From the NCBI RefSeq assembly GCF_015560805.1, contig NZ_JADMSO010000008.1, positions 1-64,000 on the forward strand: a stretch of DNA of 64,000 nt. Direction: 5' to 3'. The notes below the pieces were generated by a model. That model searched no databases and was not told the origin of the DNA. It saw nothing but the letters and a program-made list of their open reading frames with translations. This DNA comes from Mediterraneibacter glycyrrhizinilyticus. GTDB taxonomy: Bacteria > Bacillota > Clostridia > Lachnospirales > Lachnospiraceae. A program made the translations under genes and the position numbers. Numbering within the stretch: position 1 is the first letter of the stretch; the number at the start of each line of letters is the position of its first letter. Below, in pieces: positions 18,194 through 27,028 of this stretch.

Positions 18194-19237
18194 ATGAAAA
18201 TTTTAGAAGTAGCTATTAACGGCAGACAGGATGTAAGTCTTACAGCATATTTACAGGATGTTGAGAAAGAATTTAGAAACATAACAAAAAGACCGGCAGT
18301 TTTAGTGATTCCAGGAGGTGGATATCAATTCTGTTCGGATCGAGAGGCGGATCCGGTAGCATTTGCTTATTTGAAAGCAGGATATAATGCATTTATATTA
18401 AGATATTCTGTTGGAGCTGATCATAAATGGCCTGAACCATTGGAAGATTATGAGGATGCAATGAAATACATTGAAATTCATGCAGAGGAATGGAATGTTT
18501 TGTCTGACAAAATTGCTGTTGTTGGATTCTCAGCAGGAGGTCATCTTGCAGGAGCAGCAGCAACAATCGCAAAGCATAAACCGGCAGCAGCAATACTTGG
18601 ATATGCTGTACTTAATGAAGTAGTAGATGAGATTGCAGAAGATGCGCCAATAATTGCAGAGCAAGTAGATTATAATACAGTTCCATGTTTCTTATTTGCA
18701 TCAAGAGCGGATAATGTAGTACCAATAAAAAATACATTAGATATGGCAATCTCATTGGATAAAGCAGGGATTACATTTGAAAGTCATATTTATGCGTTCG
18801 GTCCACATGGATTTTCAGTAGGCGATACTGCAATCCAGACAAGGGAGAGTGCATTTTGTGAGAGAATTCCAAACTGGGTACAAGATAGTATTGGATTTTT
18901 AAAAGATGTAATGGGTGATTTTTACGTTGGTACTGCAGAAGATAAGATTTTATCAAAGCCAAAATGTAAAGCACATGTGACCGATGATGAAAGCGCATGG
19001 CTTTCCTTGGATTGTACAATTGGAAGAATCATGGGCAACCCGGCAGCAAAAGAAGTTCTGATCGATGTAATTGAAGAAATGAAAAAAACAATCATCCCGT
19101 TTACGCCGGAAATGACATTTGATGATATGATGAATTGCTTCAGCAGAATGAAATTACGGGATATACTTCATGAGAAATCGATTGAAATCAATGAAGAACA
19201 AATAGATGCACTTTTGAGAGAAGTTCCGAATATCTGA
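18194..19237 (+). CDS. Alpha/beta-hydrolase esterase (acetyl-xylan-esterase-like) with C-terminal helical domain
   Basis: Probable cytoplasmic carbohydrate esterase of 347 aa, no signal peptide. The oxyanion-hole motif GGGYQF is near residue 41, the nucleophile elbow GFSAGGH near residue 115, an Asp in FASRADNVVP near residue 175 and the catalytic His in FGPHGFS near residue 202. The last 90 residues (from about residue 260, SAWLSLDCTIGRIMGNPAAK) form a small helical domain that recurs at the ends of Lachnospiraceae glycan enzymes. An AAAGGTGGGAG site precedes the start. With the AraC-GH39 regulator upstream and the GPH symporter downstream it forms an import-and-deacetylate module for an acetylated oligosaccharide. 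Confidence 0.85.
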   Translation: MKILEVAINGRQDVSLTAYLQDVEKEFRNITKRPAVLVIPGGGYQFCSDREADPVAFAYLKAGYNAFILRYSVGADHKWPEPLEDYEDAMKYIEIHAEEWNVLSDKIAVVGFSAGGHLAGAAATIAKHKPAAAILGYAVLNEVVDEIAEDAPIIAEQVDYNTVPCFLFASRADNVVPIKNTLDMAISLDKAGITFESHIYAFGPHGFSVGDTAIQTRESAFCERIPNWVQDSIGFLKDVMGDFYVGTAEDKILSKPKCKAHVTDDESAWLSLDCTIGRIMGNPAAKEVLIDVIEEMKKTIIPFTPEMTFDDMMNCFSRMKLRDILHEKSIEINEEQIDALLREVPNI

Positions 19238-19303
19238 CAAAGATGAAACGCAAAAGGATAATAGAGTCACCGTGTGAGTGCAATATCACACAGAAAGGAT
19301 ATT

Positions 19304-20656
19304 ATGAAGAAAGCAACGAAAAATTCATTATACTATTCCATGGGATTTATGTCCCAAAATATTATCTGGTATATGATCAACACATATTTAATGTTGTTCT
19401 ATACAGATGTAGTAAGTCTTTCGGCGGGAGCAATTTCAACGATTATGCTGGTAGCGCGTGTATGGGATGCTGTAAATGATCCAATGATGGGGGTGATTGT
19501 AGATAAGACAAAATCAAAATGGGGCAAATTCAGACCTTATATTATCATTGCACCGCCGTTTCTCGCTATCTTTGATATTTTGACATTTACAGTATGGCCG
19601 GTGGAAGGAGCAATGAAAGCCGTACTATGCGGAATCTCTTATATTCTTGCCGGAATGGCATATACGGCAGTGGGTGTAGCGATCAATGGTATTGTAAACA
19701 GATTGTCCACAGATTCAAATGAAAAAATGAAAATTATTTCTATCGCAAATGTAGCCAGTAATGTACTTCAGACAGTACTTGCAGCTGTGGCAATGCCAAT
19801 GATTTTATTTTTCAGTAAATCAGATACGGCAAATGGAAGAGGGTTTTTATGGACAACAGTAATCCTTGCACTTGTTTCTGTTCCGCTATTTTTGATATGT
19901 GGATTTAAATGTAAAGAAATTGAGATCATAGAACCCGTGAAAAAAGAAAATAAAGGTTCTTTTGCAAAAGATTTAAAATTAATGTTGAAAAATAAACCTC
20001 TTGTAATTTCAATAAGTACAGTGTTTATTGGGGCTATTGGTGCGATGGCCCGAATGTCATTGCTTACATATTATGTTATTTATGTAGTGGGTTCTTATAC
20101 AATGATATCCGCAGTGTTTACAACATTGACTGTTTGCCAGATTATTGGTACGGCAACATTACCTTGGGGAACAAAGAAATTCGGAAAGAAAGGTTATATG
20201 ATCATCTTGCTTATTATTAATGCCGCAAGTGATCTGGTTCTGTTCTTTAATGGACATCCGACAATTGCATTTGTACTTGGAGTTTCTGTAATAGGAGGAT
20301 TTTCACAGGGGGCAGGTGCTATCTCTTATGGAATGATGTGCGATAGTATTGACTATGGCGATTATAAATTTGGGGTTCGTAATGAGGGGATTTCTTCTTC
20401 GTTGATGAGTTTCTCGGTTAAATTGGCATCAGCCATTACAGGCTCATTAAGCATCTGGTTACTTGCAGCGGCAGGATACGTTGCAGGAGAACAGCAGAGT
20501 GCATCTGCAATGACCGGAATTAATGTGATTGTTAATTTAATTCCGGCAATTCTTCAGCTTGTTGGAATCATCCCGCTTATCTGGTATAAATTGGATTCTA
20601 AAAAGATGGATGAGGTTGCAATTGCGTTAAAGGAAAGAAACGAAGGAATGAAATAG
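19304..20656 (+). CDS. GPH-family sugar:cation symporter (MFS)
   Basis: Inner-membrane symporter of the glycoside-pentoside-hexuronide family, 450 aa with about twelve helices. The N terminus MKKATKNSLYYSMGFMSQN and the loop WDAVNDPMMGVIVDKTKSKWGKFRPYI carry the family's D-x-x-x-D-P and R-W-G-K/R-F-R-P signatures. The start at 19304 follows AGAAAGGA; the in-frame GTG at 19274 has no such site. It imports an oligosaccharide or glycoside with Na+ or H+, and follows the esterase by 66 bases. Confidence 0.9.
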   Translation: MKKATKNSLYYSMGFMSQNIIWYMINTYLMLFYTDVVSLSAGAISTIMLVARVWDAVNDPMMGVIVDKTKSKWGKFRPYIIIAPPFLAIFDILTFTVWPVEGAMKAVLCGISYILAGMAYTAVGVAINGIVNRLSTDSNEKMKIISIANVASNVLQTVLAAVAMPMILFFSKSDTANGRGFLWTTVILALVSVPLFLICGFKCKEIEIIEPVKKENKGSFAKDLKLMLKNKPLVISISTVFIGAIGAMARMSLLTYYVIYVVGSYTMISAVFTTLTVCQIIGTATLPWGTKKFGKKGYMIILLIINAASDLVLFFNGHPTIAFVLGVSVIGGFSQGAGAISYGMMCDSIDYGDYKFGVRNEGISSSLMSFSVKLASAITGSLSIWLLAAAGYVAGEQQSASAMTGINVIVNLIPAILQLVGIIPLIWYKLDSKKMDEVAIALKERNEGMK

Positions 20657-20740
20657 AGGCAAAAGAGAAGGAATATACGTCATTAGGACGATTGATAAGC
20701 AGAGGTCAAAACAGTATATAGGGATGATGCCCAAACATAT

Positions 20741-20772
20741 AATGGCAAGAGTTGATAAGGCTCTTGCCATTT
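20741..20772 (+). terminator. Terminator-like hairpin after the symporter gene
   Basis: AATGGCAAGAG (20741-20751) pairs perfectly with CTCTTGCCATT (20761-20771). The following T run is weak, so it may stop transcription only partly. Confidence 0.55.
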
Positions 20773-20824
20773 GTGCTGATAAAATTTCATTTTAGAACAC
20801 GGCATCTTAGTAAAGTTTTCGGAG

Positions 20825-20853
20825 TTGAGCAAGGACAAAGAACATGCTAAAAT
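20825..20853 (+). promoter_or_regulatory. Promoter of the Gfo/Idh/MocA oxidoreductase gene
   Basis: TTGAGC (20825-20830) and TAAAAT (20848-20853) with 17 bases between, about 88 bases before the start codon at 20941. Confidence 0.55.
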
Positions 20854-20940
20854 AGATACCATAATAGGATTCTGAGTTTCGGAGAAACGTGGGAAGAAAG
20901 CGAAAACGATAAATATTAAGAAGAAACGGAGAAAAATAGT

Positions 20941-21912
20941 ATGGGCAGAAAGGTAAAATGGGGTGTACTCGGAACCGCAGATATTGCCAGACGGTGTACG
21001 ATCCCTGCAATGCAAAAAGCAGAGAATTGCTATCTTTATGGAATTGCAGGAAGATCTAAAGAAAAAGCAGAACAATTTCAGGAACAATTTGGTTTTGAAA
21101 AAGCGTTTGGTTCGTTAGAGGCAATGTTGGAAGACGAGATGGTTGAAGCAGTCTATATTCCTCTTCCGAATACGATGCACAAAGAATGGGTGATCAAAGC
21201 TGCGAAACATGGAAAACATGTGTTGTGTGAGAAGCCGCTTGCCGGAACGGAAGCAGATGTGAAAGAAATGATCGAAGCATGTGAAAAAAACGGAGTCCTG
21301 TTTATGGAAGCATTTGCATATTTACATAGTCCGCTGATTCGATCTGTAAAAGAAACGATCCATTCTGGTGCGATCGGAGAACTTTCTTTTATGGAATCTA
21401 TTTTTATTACACCCGGATATACAGCTGAAAATATTCGTGTACGCAGAGAAACATTAGGAGGATCTGTTTACGATCTTGGATGCTATTGTACAAGCCTGAC
21501 GTTGTTAGTTTTTGAAGAAGAACCGAAAGAGATAAAAGCAATCGGACATTTTACAGAGCAACAGATCGATGATTTTGCGACGGCATATTTGGAATTTGGT
21601 AATGGAAGCCGGGCATGTATGACATCTGGAATGTGTTCTGCGCAGAGGGGAGATCGCCTTTTTATCTATGGAACGGAGGGCACGATCGAAGCGCCGATTT
21701 CATTTAATGAAGAAGGAATATTGGTATACTATGTGAAAAAAGAAGAATCCGTCCGAGAAATTACAGTTACAGCACCGGATAACTATATGTTGGAAATCGA
21801 GCAGTTTGGGAGATGCATCACAGATGGTGAAAATCCTCGGGTAACGCATGAATTTTCATTGCGTAATGCGCGGGTGATGGATCGGATTCTGAAAGAAATC
21901 GGATATCGGTGA
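20941..21912 (+). CDS. Gfo/Idh/MocA-family oxidoreductase
   Basis: NAD(P)-dependent sugar or polyol dehydrogenase-like protein, 323 aa. The Rossmann fold opens the protein (WGVLGTADIARRCTIPAM, nucleotide loop GTADIA), with the acidic/AGRS strand near residue 38 and the conserved EKPLAG near residue 98, whose Lys is catalytic in the family. The C-terminal alpha/beta domain contains GGSVYDLGCY (about residues 177-186), the substrate-site region. Substrate unknown; it may process a sugar taken in by the preceding symporter. It has its own promoter and lies directly before the peptidase gene. Confidence 0.9.
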   Translation: MGRKVKWGVLGTADIARRCTIPAMQKAENCYLYGIAGRSKEKAEQFQEQFGFEKAFGSLEAMLEDEMVEAVYIPLPNTMHKEWVIKAAKHGKHVLCEKPLAGTEADVKEMIEACEKNGVLFMEAFAYLHSPLIRSVKETIHSGAIGELSFMESIFITPGYTAENIRVRRETLGGSVYDLGCYCTSLTLLVFEEEPKEIKAIGHFTEQQIDDFATAYLEFGNGSRACMTSGMCSAQRGDRLFIYGTEGTIEAPISFNEEGILVYYVKKEESVREITVTAPDNYMLEIEQFGRCITDGENPRVTHEFSLRNARVMDRILKEIGYR

Positions 21913-21935
21913 TATCAGAACGGGAGAAGATGAAC

Positions 21936-23378
21936 ATGTTGACTGTAATTTTTATGGTTTTTATAGCCGGAGCATTTTTCTTATTTCTTCGTGCAGAAAT
22001 GTGTAAGGCGAAAGGAAGAAAATTAGCAGAAAAGAAGCCTGCATTTTCAGAAAAAAATTTGGAAGAATTTTCGGAAGACAGGCAAGTATATTATAGTAAA
22101 AGGCTGGCGGAAATGATCTCTTGCCGGACAGTATCGAAAAAGGGTGAGTTTCACTCGGAAGAATTTTATAAATTACGTTCTGTCATAAGTGATCTGTTTC
22201 CTGAAGTGACAAAAAAGGCGGAAGTTCTTTATTTTGGAGAAGATTGTTATCTTTATAAATTCATAGGAAGAGAACCGGAAAAAAATGTAATGCTCATGTC
22301 ACATCACGATGTGGTTCCGGCGGAAGGTGAGTGGAGCTATCCGCCATTTTCCGGACAGATTGCGGAAGGATGCATTTGGGGACGGGGGACGGTGGATACG
22401 AAAACCCCGCTTTTTGCAGAGTTTTCCGCGTTGGAAGAGTTATTAGAAAAAGGCTGGATCCCGCCATGCAACGTGTACCTTGTTTCTTCTCATAATGAAG
22501 AAATCGCAGGGGATGGGGTACCTCTTGTTTTGCAGTGGCTGAAAGAACAGAAGATAACATTTGAATGGATTTTGGATGAGGGAGGCGCTGTGATTGATGC
22601 GCCGATGGGCGGAATGGATTGTAAATGTGCGATGCTTGCGGTTCATGAAAAAGGACGTTATACCATCCGGGTGAAAGCTGCCCAGGCAGCAGGACACGGC
22701 AGTTTGATGAAACAATTAAAATCGCCGGCGGTCCGTATCGCAGGATTGATCACAAAAATAGAAAAGAAACAACCGTTTATCCGAAAAATACATCCGGAAG
22801 TTTTGGCAATGTTCGAATCGCTGGCTCCGTATATGAAATTACCGATGCGGCTGGTCTTTGCAAATATGTGGTGTTTTGGCGGATTATTAAAAAGACTGAT
22901 TCCTGCATTAAATGCACAGGCAGGATCGATGCTCGGCACGACATGTACTTTTAAAAATTTGCGGACAGCAGAAAACGGAGATTGTATGACAGAGGTATTT
23001 TTCCGCTGTGTGAAAGAGGAAGATTTAAAAACAGATTTGAAAACATTTCAGAAGATTGCTGAGGAATTTCAGGTTGAGGTGGATGAAGTTATTGAAAATG
23101 AATATCATCGTCCGGCAAGTATGCAGAGCAGCGGGTATCAATTCATAAAGTCTTGCGTGGAAGAGGAATTTGGTTATGCAGCCTGTGCACCATTTATTCT
23201 TCCGGCGGGGACCGATGCACGTCATTTCAGTGAACTGAGCGATGCGGTAATCCGTTTTGCCCCTATTGATATTAATAATCAGCAATATGCTTCTGTACAT
23301 GATAAGAATGAGAATATCGAAATGGAGTCTGTGGTGAGAGCGGTTGCATTTTATAAAACGGTATTAAGAAAATTGTAG
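21936..23378 (+). CDS. M20-family metallopeptidase, membrane-anchored
   Basis: Zinc peptidase or deacylase of the M20/ArgE/DapE group, 480 aa. An N-terminal hydrophobic helix (residues 1-18) is unusual for the family and suggests membrane attachment. Metal-binding motifs are visible: SHHDVVPAEGEW (His, Asp), GRGTVDTK (bridging Asp), HNEEIAGDG (catalytic Glu pair), the AGHGS lid-domain region and the late GTDARHF (metal His). The start at 21936 is chosen because GGGAG lies nine bases away; ATG 21930 and GTG 21909 are alternatives. Substrate unknown. It is the last gene before the accessory island. Confidence 0.88.
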   Translation: MLTVIFMVFIAGAFFLFLRAEMCKAKGRKLAEKKPAFSEKNLEEFSEDRQVYYSKRLAEMISCRTVSKKGEFHSEEFYKLRSVISDLFPEVTKKAEVLYFGEDCYLYKFIGREPEKNVMLMSHHDVVPAEGEWSYPPFSGQIAEGCIWGRGTVDTKTPLFAEFSALEELLEKGWIPPCNVYLVSSHNEEIAGDGVPLVLQWLKEQKITFEWILDEGGAVIDAPMGGMDCKCAMLAVHEKGRYTIRVKAAQAAGHGSLMKQLKSPAVRIAGLITKIEKKQPFIRKIHPEVLAMFESLAPYMKLPMRLVFANMWCFGGLLKRLIPALNAQAGSMLGTTCTFKNLRTAENGDCMTEVFFRCVKEEDLKTDLKTFQKIAEEFQVEVDEVIENEYHRPASMQSSGYQFIKSCVEEEFGYAACAPFILPAGTDARHFSELSDAVIRFAPIDINNQQYASVHDKNENIEMESVVRAVAFYKTVLRKL

Positions 23379-23461
23379 AATGATATCATTGTAACTTTTA
23401 GCTTTTGTGTGTATTGTTGGAAGTATTATAAAAGTTATAATGTTTGTAGATATGATAAGAG

Positions 23462-23481
23462 AATGTCGCCTGCTATGCGAC
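23462..23481 (+). repeat. Island dyad motif, copy a
   Basis: Reads AATGTCGCCTGCTATGCGAC, with an internal GTCGC/GCGAC dyad. It matches three other copies (24289, 42450, 49555), all in the same orientation and all in gaps of the island. It lies 155 bases before the HTH-like gene, in the 258-base gap after the peptidase gene that otherwise shows no feature. Operator or RNA hairpin is possible. Confidence 0.6.
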
Positions 23482-23636
23482 TTCAAAGGGAGAAAAGTGT
23501 GCTATTCTGAAATTAAACAAGAGGGAAAGAGCGTCGGGCGGATGATGTTATGAGTAAAAAGAGAATATAGCAGATTAGGTTTGTTTGAAAACATAAATCA
23601 TTATGATGATTAAAACTTATAAAAGGCGGTATAAAC

Positions 23637-24272
23637 ATGACAAGGCAGAAGCTGATTGATGAGGTGGGAAAATACATAGATAAATATTATGAACCGGTGA
23701 AAGATGATATTAAAATGGATAAGGAAATGAAATCCATTTTTGACAGAATCACAAGATTCAGAAAGAAGAGTGCTGAGAAAAAAGCATTGCAGGATCAGCA
23801 GATTTTGGAGAACAGTCAGACAGAAGAATCGGTACCGGAAGAATTTGATGTTTCGACGATGCAGAAGACGAAACTCAAAAAAGGAATGTCTTCTACAATG
23901 TCGGTAAACAGAAACATTGATAATCTGATGAATCAGCTGGAAGAAACATTTTCACAGAGATTGCTTCGCATGATTGATGAGCGAGGTATGACTGATTCAG
24001 AAGCATATACCAAGGCATATGTGGATCGTCGGCATTTTTCGAAAATTCGTAAAGATGTCAATTATGTTCCTAACAAGAAAACTGTATTGGCTTTTACAAT
24101 CGCTTTGGAATTATCCCTGGATGAAGCAAAAGATTTACTGGCAAGTGCCGGTTTCGCATTATCCAGAAGTTCAAAAACAGATATTATCGTGGCATATTTC
24201 TTGCAGAATAAGATTTATGATATGTTTGAAATCAATGATGTGCTGGATGCGTATGGACAACCAGTGTTTTAA
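23637..24272 (+). CDS. HTH-like (XRE-fold) protein linked to a VWA gene
   Basis: Protein of 211 aa with two parts. The N-terminal half is charged and helical (residues 1-95, including KKALQDQQILENSQTEESVPEE). The C-terminal half looks like an XRE-type helix-turn-helix fold: TFSQRLLRMIDERGMTDSEAYTKAYVDRRHFSKIRKDVNYVPNKKTV, then ALELSLDEAKDLLASAGF. Proteins of this kind sit beside VWA or macro-domain genes in Firmicutes; their role is not established. An AAAAGGCGG site precedes the start. A dyad motif lies on each side (23462, 24289), so it could be the motif's regulator; that is inference. Confidence 0.7.
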   Translation: MTRQKLIDEVGKYIDKYYEPVKDDIKMDKEMKSIFDRITRFRKKSAEKKALQDQQILENSQTEESVPEEFDVSTMQKTKLKKGMSSTMSVNRNIDNLMNQLEETFSQRLLRMIDERGMTDSEAYTKAYVDRRHFSKIRKDVNYVPNKKTVLAFTIALELSLDEAKDLLASAGFALSRSSKTDIIVAYFLQNKIYDMFEINDVLDAYGQPVF

Positions 24273-24288
24273 TAAAATATTTTGGTGC

Positions 24289-24308
24289 AATGTCACCTGA
24301 CAGGCGAC
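24289..24308 (+). repeat. Island dyad motif, copy b
   Basis: Reads AATGTCACCTGACAGGCGAC, with the CCTG-A-CAGG core giving it an extra palindrome. It is 16 bases after the HTH-like gene's stop and 61 bases before the VWA gene, a position suited to an operator or leader element. Confidence 0.6.
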
Positions 24309-24369
24309 CAACCCAGTTGGTTCTGTAGATAAAATGTGATTAACAATAAGTTTTTAAGGAGGAAATCAC

Positions 24370-25023
24370 ATGAATACAGAATTAACTGAGTTGGTTTTCA
24401 TTTTGGACAGAAGTGGTTCAATGGGTGGTTTGGAAAGTGATACTATTGGCGGCTTTAATGGAATGATTGCAAAGCAAAAGGAACAGGAAAAGAAAGTGAA
24501 TGTTACTACGATTTTATTTGATGATGAAATAGATATCATTCATGACAGATTTCCGGCAGAGATTATTGAACCACTTACGGAAAAAGAATACTTTGTGCGT
24601 GGCTGTACCGCTTTATTAGATGCAGTTGGAATAGCAATTGAGAAAATGGAAAATGTACAGAAACATCTCCCAGAGAATCACCGGGCAGGAAAAATTATAT
24701 TTGTCATTACTACAGATGGATTGGAAAATTCTAGTGAGCATTTCACACAAGAGCAGATCAAGAAAAAGATAGAAGCAAAGAAAGAATGTGGGTGGGAGTT
24801 CCTATTTCTGGGTGCCAATATTGATGCAGGAAAAGAAGCTGAGAAGATAGGAATTGCCAGAAACAGATCTGTGACATATGAGAATGATGCTAAGGGTGTT
24901 GAATTGAACTTTAAAGCTGTAGGAAGAGCAATTTCAAAAGCAGTTGAAAGTGATGCAATGATGGACTTTATGGATGATCACTGGGCAGATGAGATTCAGG
25001 CATATAAAGAAGGAAAAGAATAG
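24370..25023 (+). CDS. VWA-domain protein (TerY-like)
   Basis: Soluble von Willebrand factor A domain protein of 217 aa covering just the domain. The metal-ion-dependent adhesion site is complete: FILDRSGSMGG (DxSxS, residues 11-15), the Thr in RGCTALLDAVG near residue 79 and ITTDGLENSS (Asp) near residue 117. Single-domain VWA proteins of the TerY type act as adaptors in stress and phosphorylation-linked systems. AAGGAGGAAATC precedes the start. A second VWA gene occurs at 51695 beside a kinase and a PP2C phosphatase, and dyad copies lie before both loci. Confidence 0.88.
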   Translation: MNTELTELVFILDRSGSMGGLESDTIGGFNGMIAKQKEQEKKVNVTTILFDDEIDIIHDRFPAEIIEPLTEKEYFVRGCTALLDAVGIAIEKMENVQKHLPENHRAGKIIFVITTDGLENSSEHFTQEQIKKKIEAKKECGWEFLFLGANIDAGKEAEKIGIARNRSVTYENDAKGVELNFKAVGRAISKAVESDAMMDFMDDHWADEIQAYKEGKE

Positions 25024-25875
25024 TGGAAGTTGCTAAAAGAGAAAAAGAAAGATTTGAATATCTGTTTCTTGATTTAGAGTGAAATCAGACACCAGGAACT
25101 ACAGGTTTGGATGGACGTGAAGCAATTCAGATAGGAGTAGTGGCTGCTGATAACAAAATACAAAAAATAAAGACGTTTTCTAAAGCAATCAGATTGAGTG
25201 ATCCGAATTTATTTAATGAAAAGACAGAAATTGTAACGCATACTCCGGTAACAAATTAGCAGTTCGACTGCAGAAGAGAGATGTTTTGCAAATAGGATTA
25301 CTAAGAAGTTACATACAGAGAACTGTCGGTATGTGCGAAATATGTCTGTTGATAGAAAATTAATAGTACCTAAAAGTATGATTTTCAAAGGATATGCGGT
25401 ATGTAAATGTTGCGGTAAAAGTCAAAGCTGGAAACAATTGGAGTGGGAATTTGTTGATAAATATAGAATACAAAACAAGAAATACAGAGATGATTTAAAG
25501 CAAATGCCGCTAACAGAAACAAATATAGAGAAAATATGTAAATGGTTTCAGTTATCTTATAACATCAGCAGCGAAATTGTATTTGTAAGGACTGCTTTTT
25601 CAAGATGGATTGTTTATCTGCAAAAGGATAAGGTAAAAAAGTTACTTCATGAAAACTACAGAATATGCAAGTCGCAATATTTAAAAAACAGAAAATGAAA
25701 TGCATAGAAGGGTATCACAAACAAAAGCTTCCATCGGAGAATTTTTTTGAGGTGATTCAATATATAAAATATCATGATGCAGGGATTGTAAAACGTATGT
25801 CGAAGAAAAATAGATTGGAAAAACTACTGGAAATGGTAGAGATGGAATTGAAAATGAAAAATTTGGAGGGAAAAG
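25023..25875 (+). pseudogene. Wrecked exonuclease-family gene (stop, deletion, frameshift)
   Basis: Three pieces read as one decayed gene. Piece one (25023-25259) gives FEYLFLDLE-stop-NQTPGTTGLDGREAIQIG, the first motif of DEDDh exonucleases (F-L-D-x-E), where TGA at codon 20 stands for an expected TGG. Piece two (from about 25275, ATG at 25342, to 25698) gives HTENCRYVRNMSVDRK, VPKSMIFKGYAVCKCCGKSQ and FVRTAFSRWIVYL, with a Cys-x-x-Cys pair. Piece three (about 25690-25875) continues in another frame with CIEGYHKQKLPSENFFEVIQ and ELKMKN. The rest of the exonuclease core between pieces one and two is missing. That the pieces were one protein is inferred from their order and spacing. Could have been an effector linked to the VWA gene. 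Confidence 0.6.
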
Positions 25876-26090
25876 ATTATGGCTATGACAACATTCCCGA
25901 ACTGCGGCGAGCAAATATCGGATAAGTCTTCGGATCTATTCCCAGAATTTCAATGATGCGGATAACGAAACACTTAATTGCTACAATGCGTTGAAAATGT
26001 ATTTGGAAGAATAGTAGAAAAAGACAGGTGATATACTTCAGAATTTTCAAATATAGTATTCGTAAAGTCGAAGTTTTGATTTGTACTTCT
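25876..26090 (+). pseudogene. Remnants, including a zinc-ribbon fragment
   Basis: An ATG at 25879 after a GGAGGG site gives only 25 residues (MAMTTFPNCGEQISDKSSDL and five more), resembling the first half of a double zinc ribbon (normally C-P-N-C-G); the stop at 25954 cuts it. A neighbouring frame continues FNDADNETLNCYNALKMYLEE to about 26014. No functional gene is supported; the stretch is debris before the BREX promoter. Confidence 0.45.
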
Positions 26091-26092
26091 CA

Positions 26093-26121
26093 TTGAAGAA
26101 ATACATCAGGTATGGTACAAT
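26093..26121 (+). promoter_or_regulatory. Promoter of the BREX operon
   Basis: TTGAAG (26093-26098) and TACAAT (26116-26121) with a 17-base spacer, about 90 bases before the XRE regulator's start. It likely drives the regulator and the following brx genes together. Confidence 0.65.
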
Positions 26122-26214
26122 AATAAAGAGTGAAAGTATCAGAACGGACAGGGAAAATATACTTTCTAAATAAAAGAAAACCATAAGTTGTGTATAAATG
26201 AAGAGGTAGAAGAG

Positions 26215-26436
26215 ATGGCAGTATCATACAACGGACTTTGGAAGCTATTAATCGATAAAAATATGAAAAAAGTGGATATGATGAACCAGGTGGGAATCAG
26301 TAGCAGCACCGTGGCAAAAATGACCAATGGAGAGCTGGTTTCCATGAAGGTTCTGGAGAGGATCTGCGAGAAGTTAGATTGTGATTTCGGAGATATTGTC
26401 CATTATGAAAAAGAAACAAAGGATGGTGGACAGTAA
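26215..26436 (+). CDS. XRE/Cro-type HTH regulator of the BREX operon
   Basis: DNA-binding protein of 73 aa consisting of one Cro/CI-type helix-turn-helix: LWKLLIDKNMKKVDMMNQVG, then SSSTVAKMTNGELVSM (recognition helix) and ICEKLDCDFGDIV. The ATG at 26215 after AGAGGTAGAAGAG is chosen over an in-frame upstream ATG at 26188. Its stop overlaps the brxA start. It occupies the place where other BREX loci carry a WYL-type BrxR, so it probably autoregulates the operon; small XRE proteins of this kind are common before Clostridial defence operons. Confidence 0.85.
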   Translation: MAVSYNGLWKLLIDKNMKKVDMMNQVGISSSTVAKMTNGELVSMKVLERICEKLDCDFGDIVHYEKETKDGGQ

Positions 26437-27026
26437 TGGAATACAGTGCAGGACTTACATCAAAATTATTCTGGCTGCAAGAGTCCAGAAAAACAGCGGG
26501 TTATATTCTGGAAGGACTTAGTAAGGCAGATATCCGCAAGATTGCCTGGGAGGAAAATATCTATCAGGTGAAAGCAGAATATCGAGCCTATGAAGTGCTG
26601 AATGGAACATACCGAAGGGTATCAGCCTTACCAGAAGCAGTATTACAGGCATTTATCACTTGTGATGTAGAAACCGCAAAGATTCTGAATCTGATTGCAA
26701 TTTTGATGGACAGCAGATTATTTTTTGAATTTTTACATGAAGTATACGACGAAAAGATTCGATTAGGTGAAAAAGAGATCACAGACCGGGATCTGAATGT
26801 CTTTTTTGCAGATAAGGCAATGCAGAGTGATGTGGTTGCTGGCTGGACGGATACTGCAGTACGGAAGTTAAAACAGTGCTTTACCCGAATGATGTTTGAG
26901 GCAGGATTACTGGAAAGCAGTGCAAAACCAAGAACAATCAAGCCAATTCATATTGATTACCGTACAGAAGAATTACTGACTGCAAATGGGCTTGGAGAAT
27001 ACTTGAAGGCAGTGAAGGGAGTCTAA
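26436..27026 (+). CDS. brxA: BREX protein BrxA (DUF1819)
   Basis: Small structural protein of BREX phage defence, 196 aa, the usual length. The family pattern is clear: YSAGLTSKLFWLQESRKTAG, a central helical part with SALPEAVLQAFITCDVETAK, the FFEFLHEVYDEKI segment, and the terminal winged-helix-like part with WTDTAVRKLKQCFTRMMFEAGL. BrxA binds DNA in studied systems. It overlaps the XRE gene's stop by one base and is followed after two bases by brxB. Confidence 0.92.
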   Translation: MEYSAGLTSKLFWLQESRKTAGYILEGLSKADIRKIAWEENIYQVKAEYRAYEVLNGTYRRVSALPEAVLQAFITCDVETAKILNLIAILMDSRLFFEFLHEVYDEKIRLGEKEITDRDLNVFFADKAMQSDVVAGWTDTAVRKLKQCFTRMMFEAGLLESSAKPRTIKPIHIDYRTEELLTANGLGEYLKAVKGV

Positions 27027-27028
27027 GA

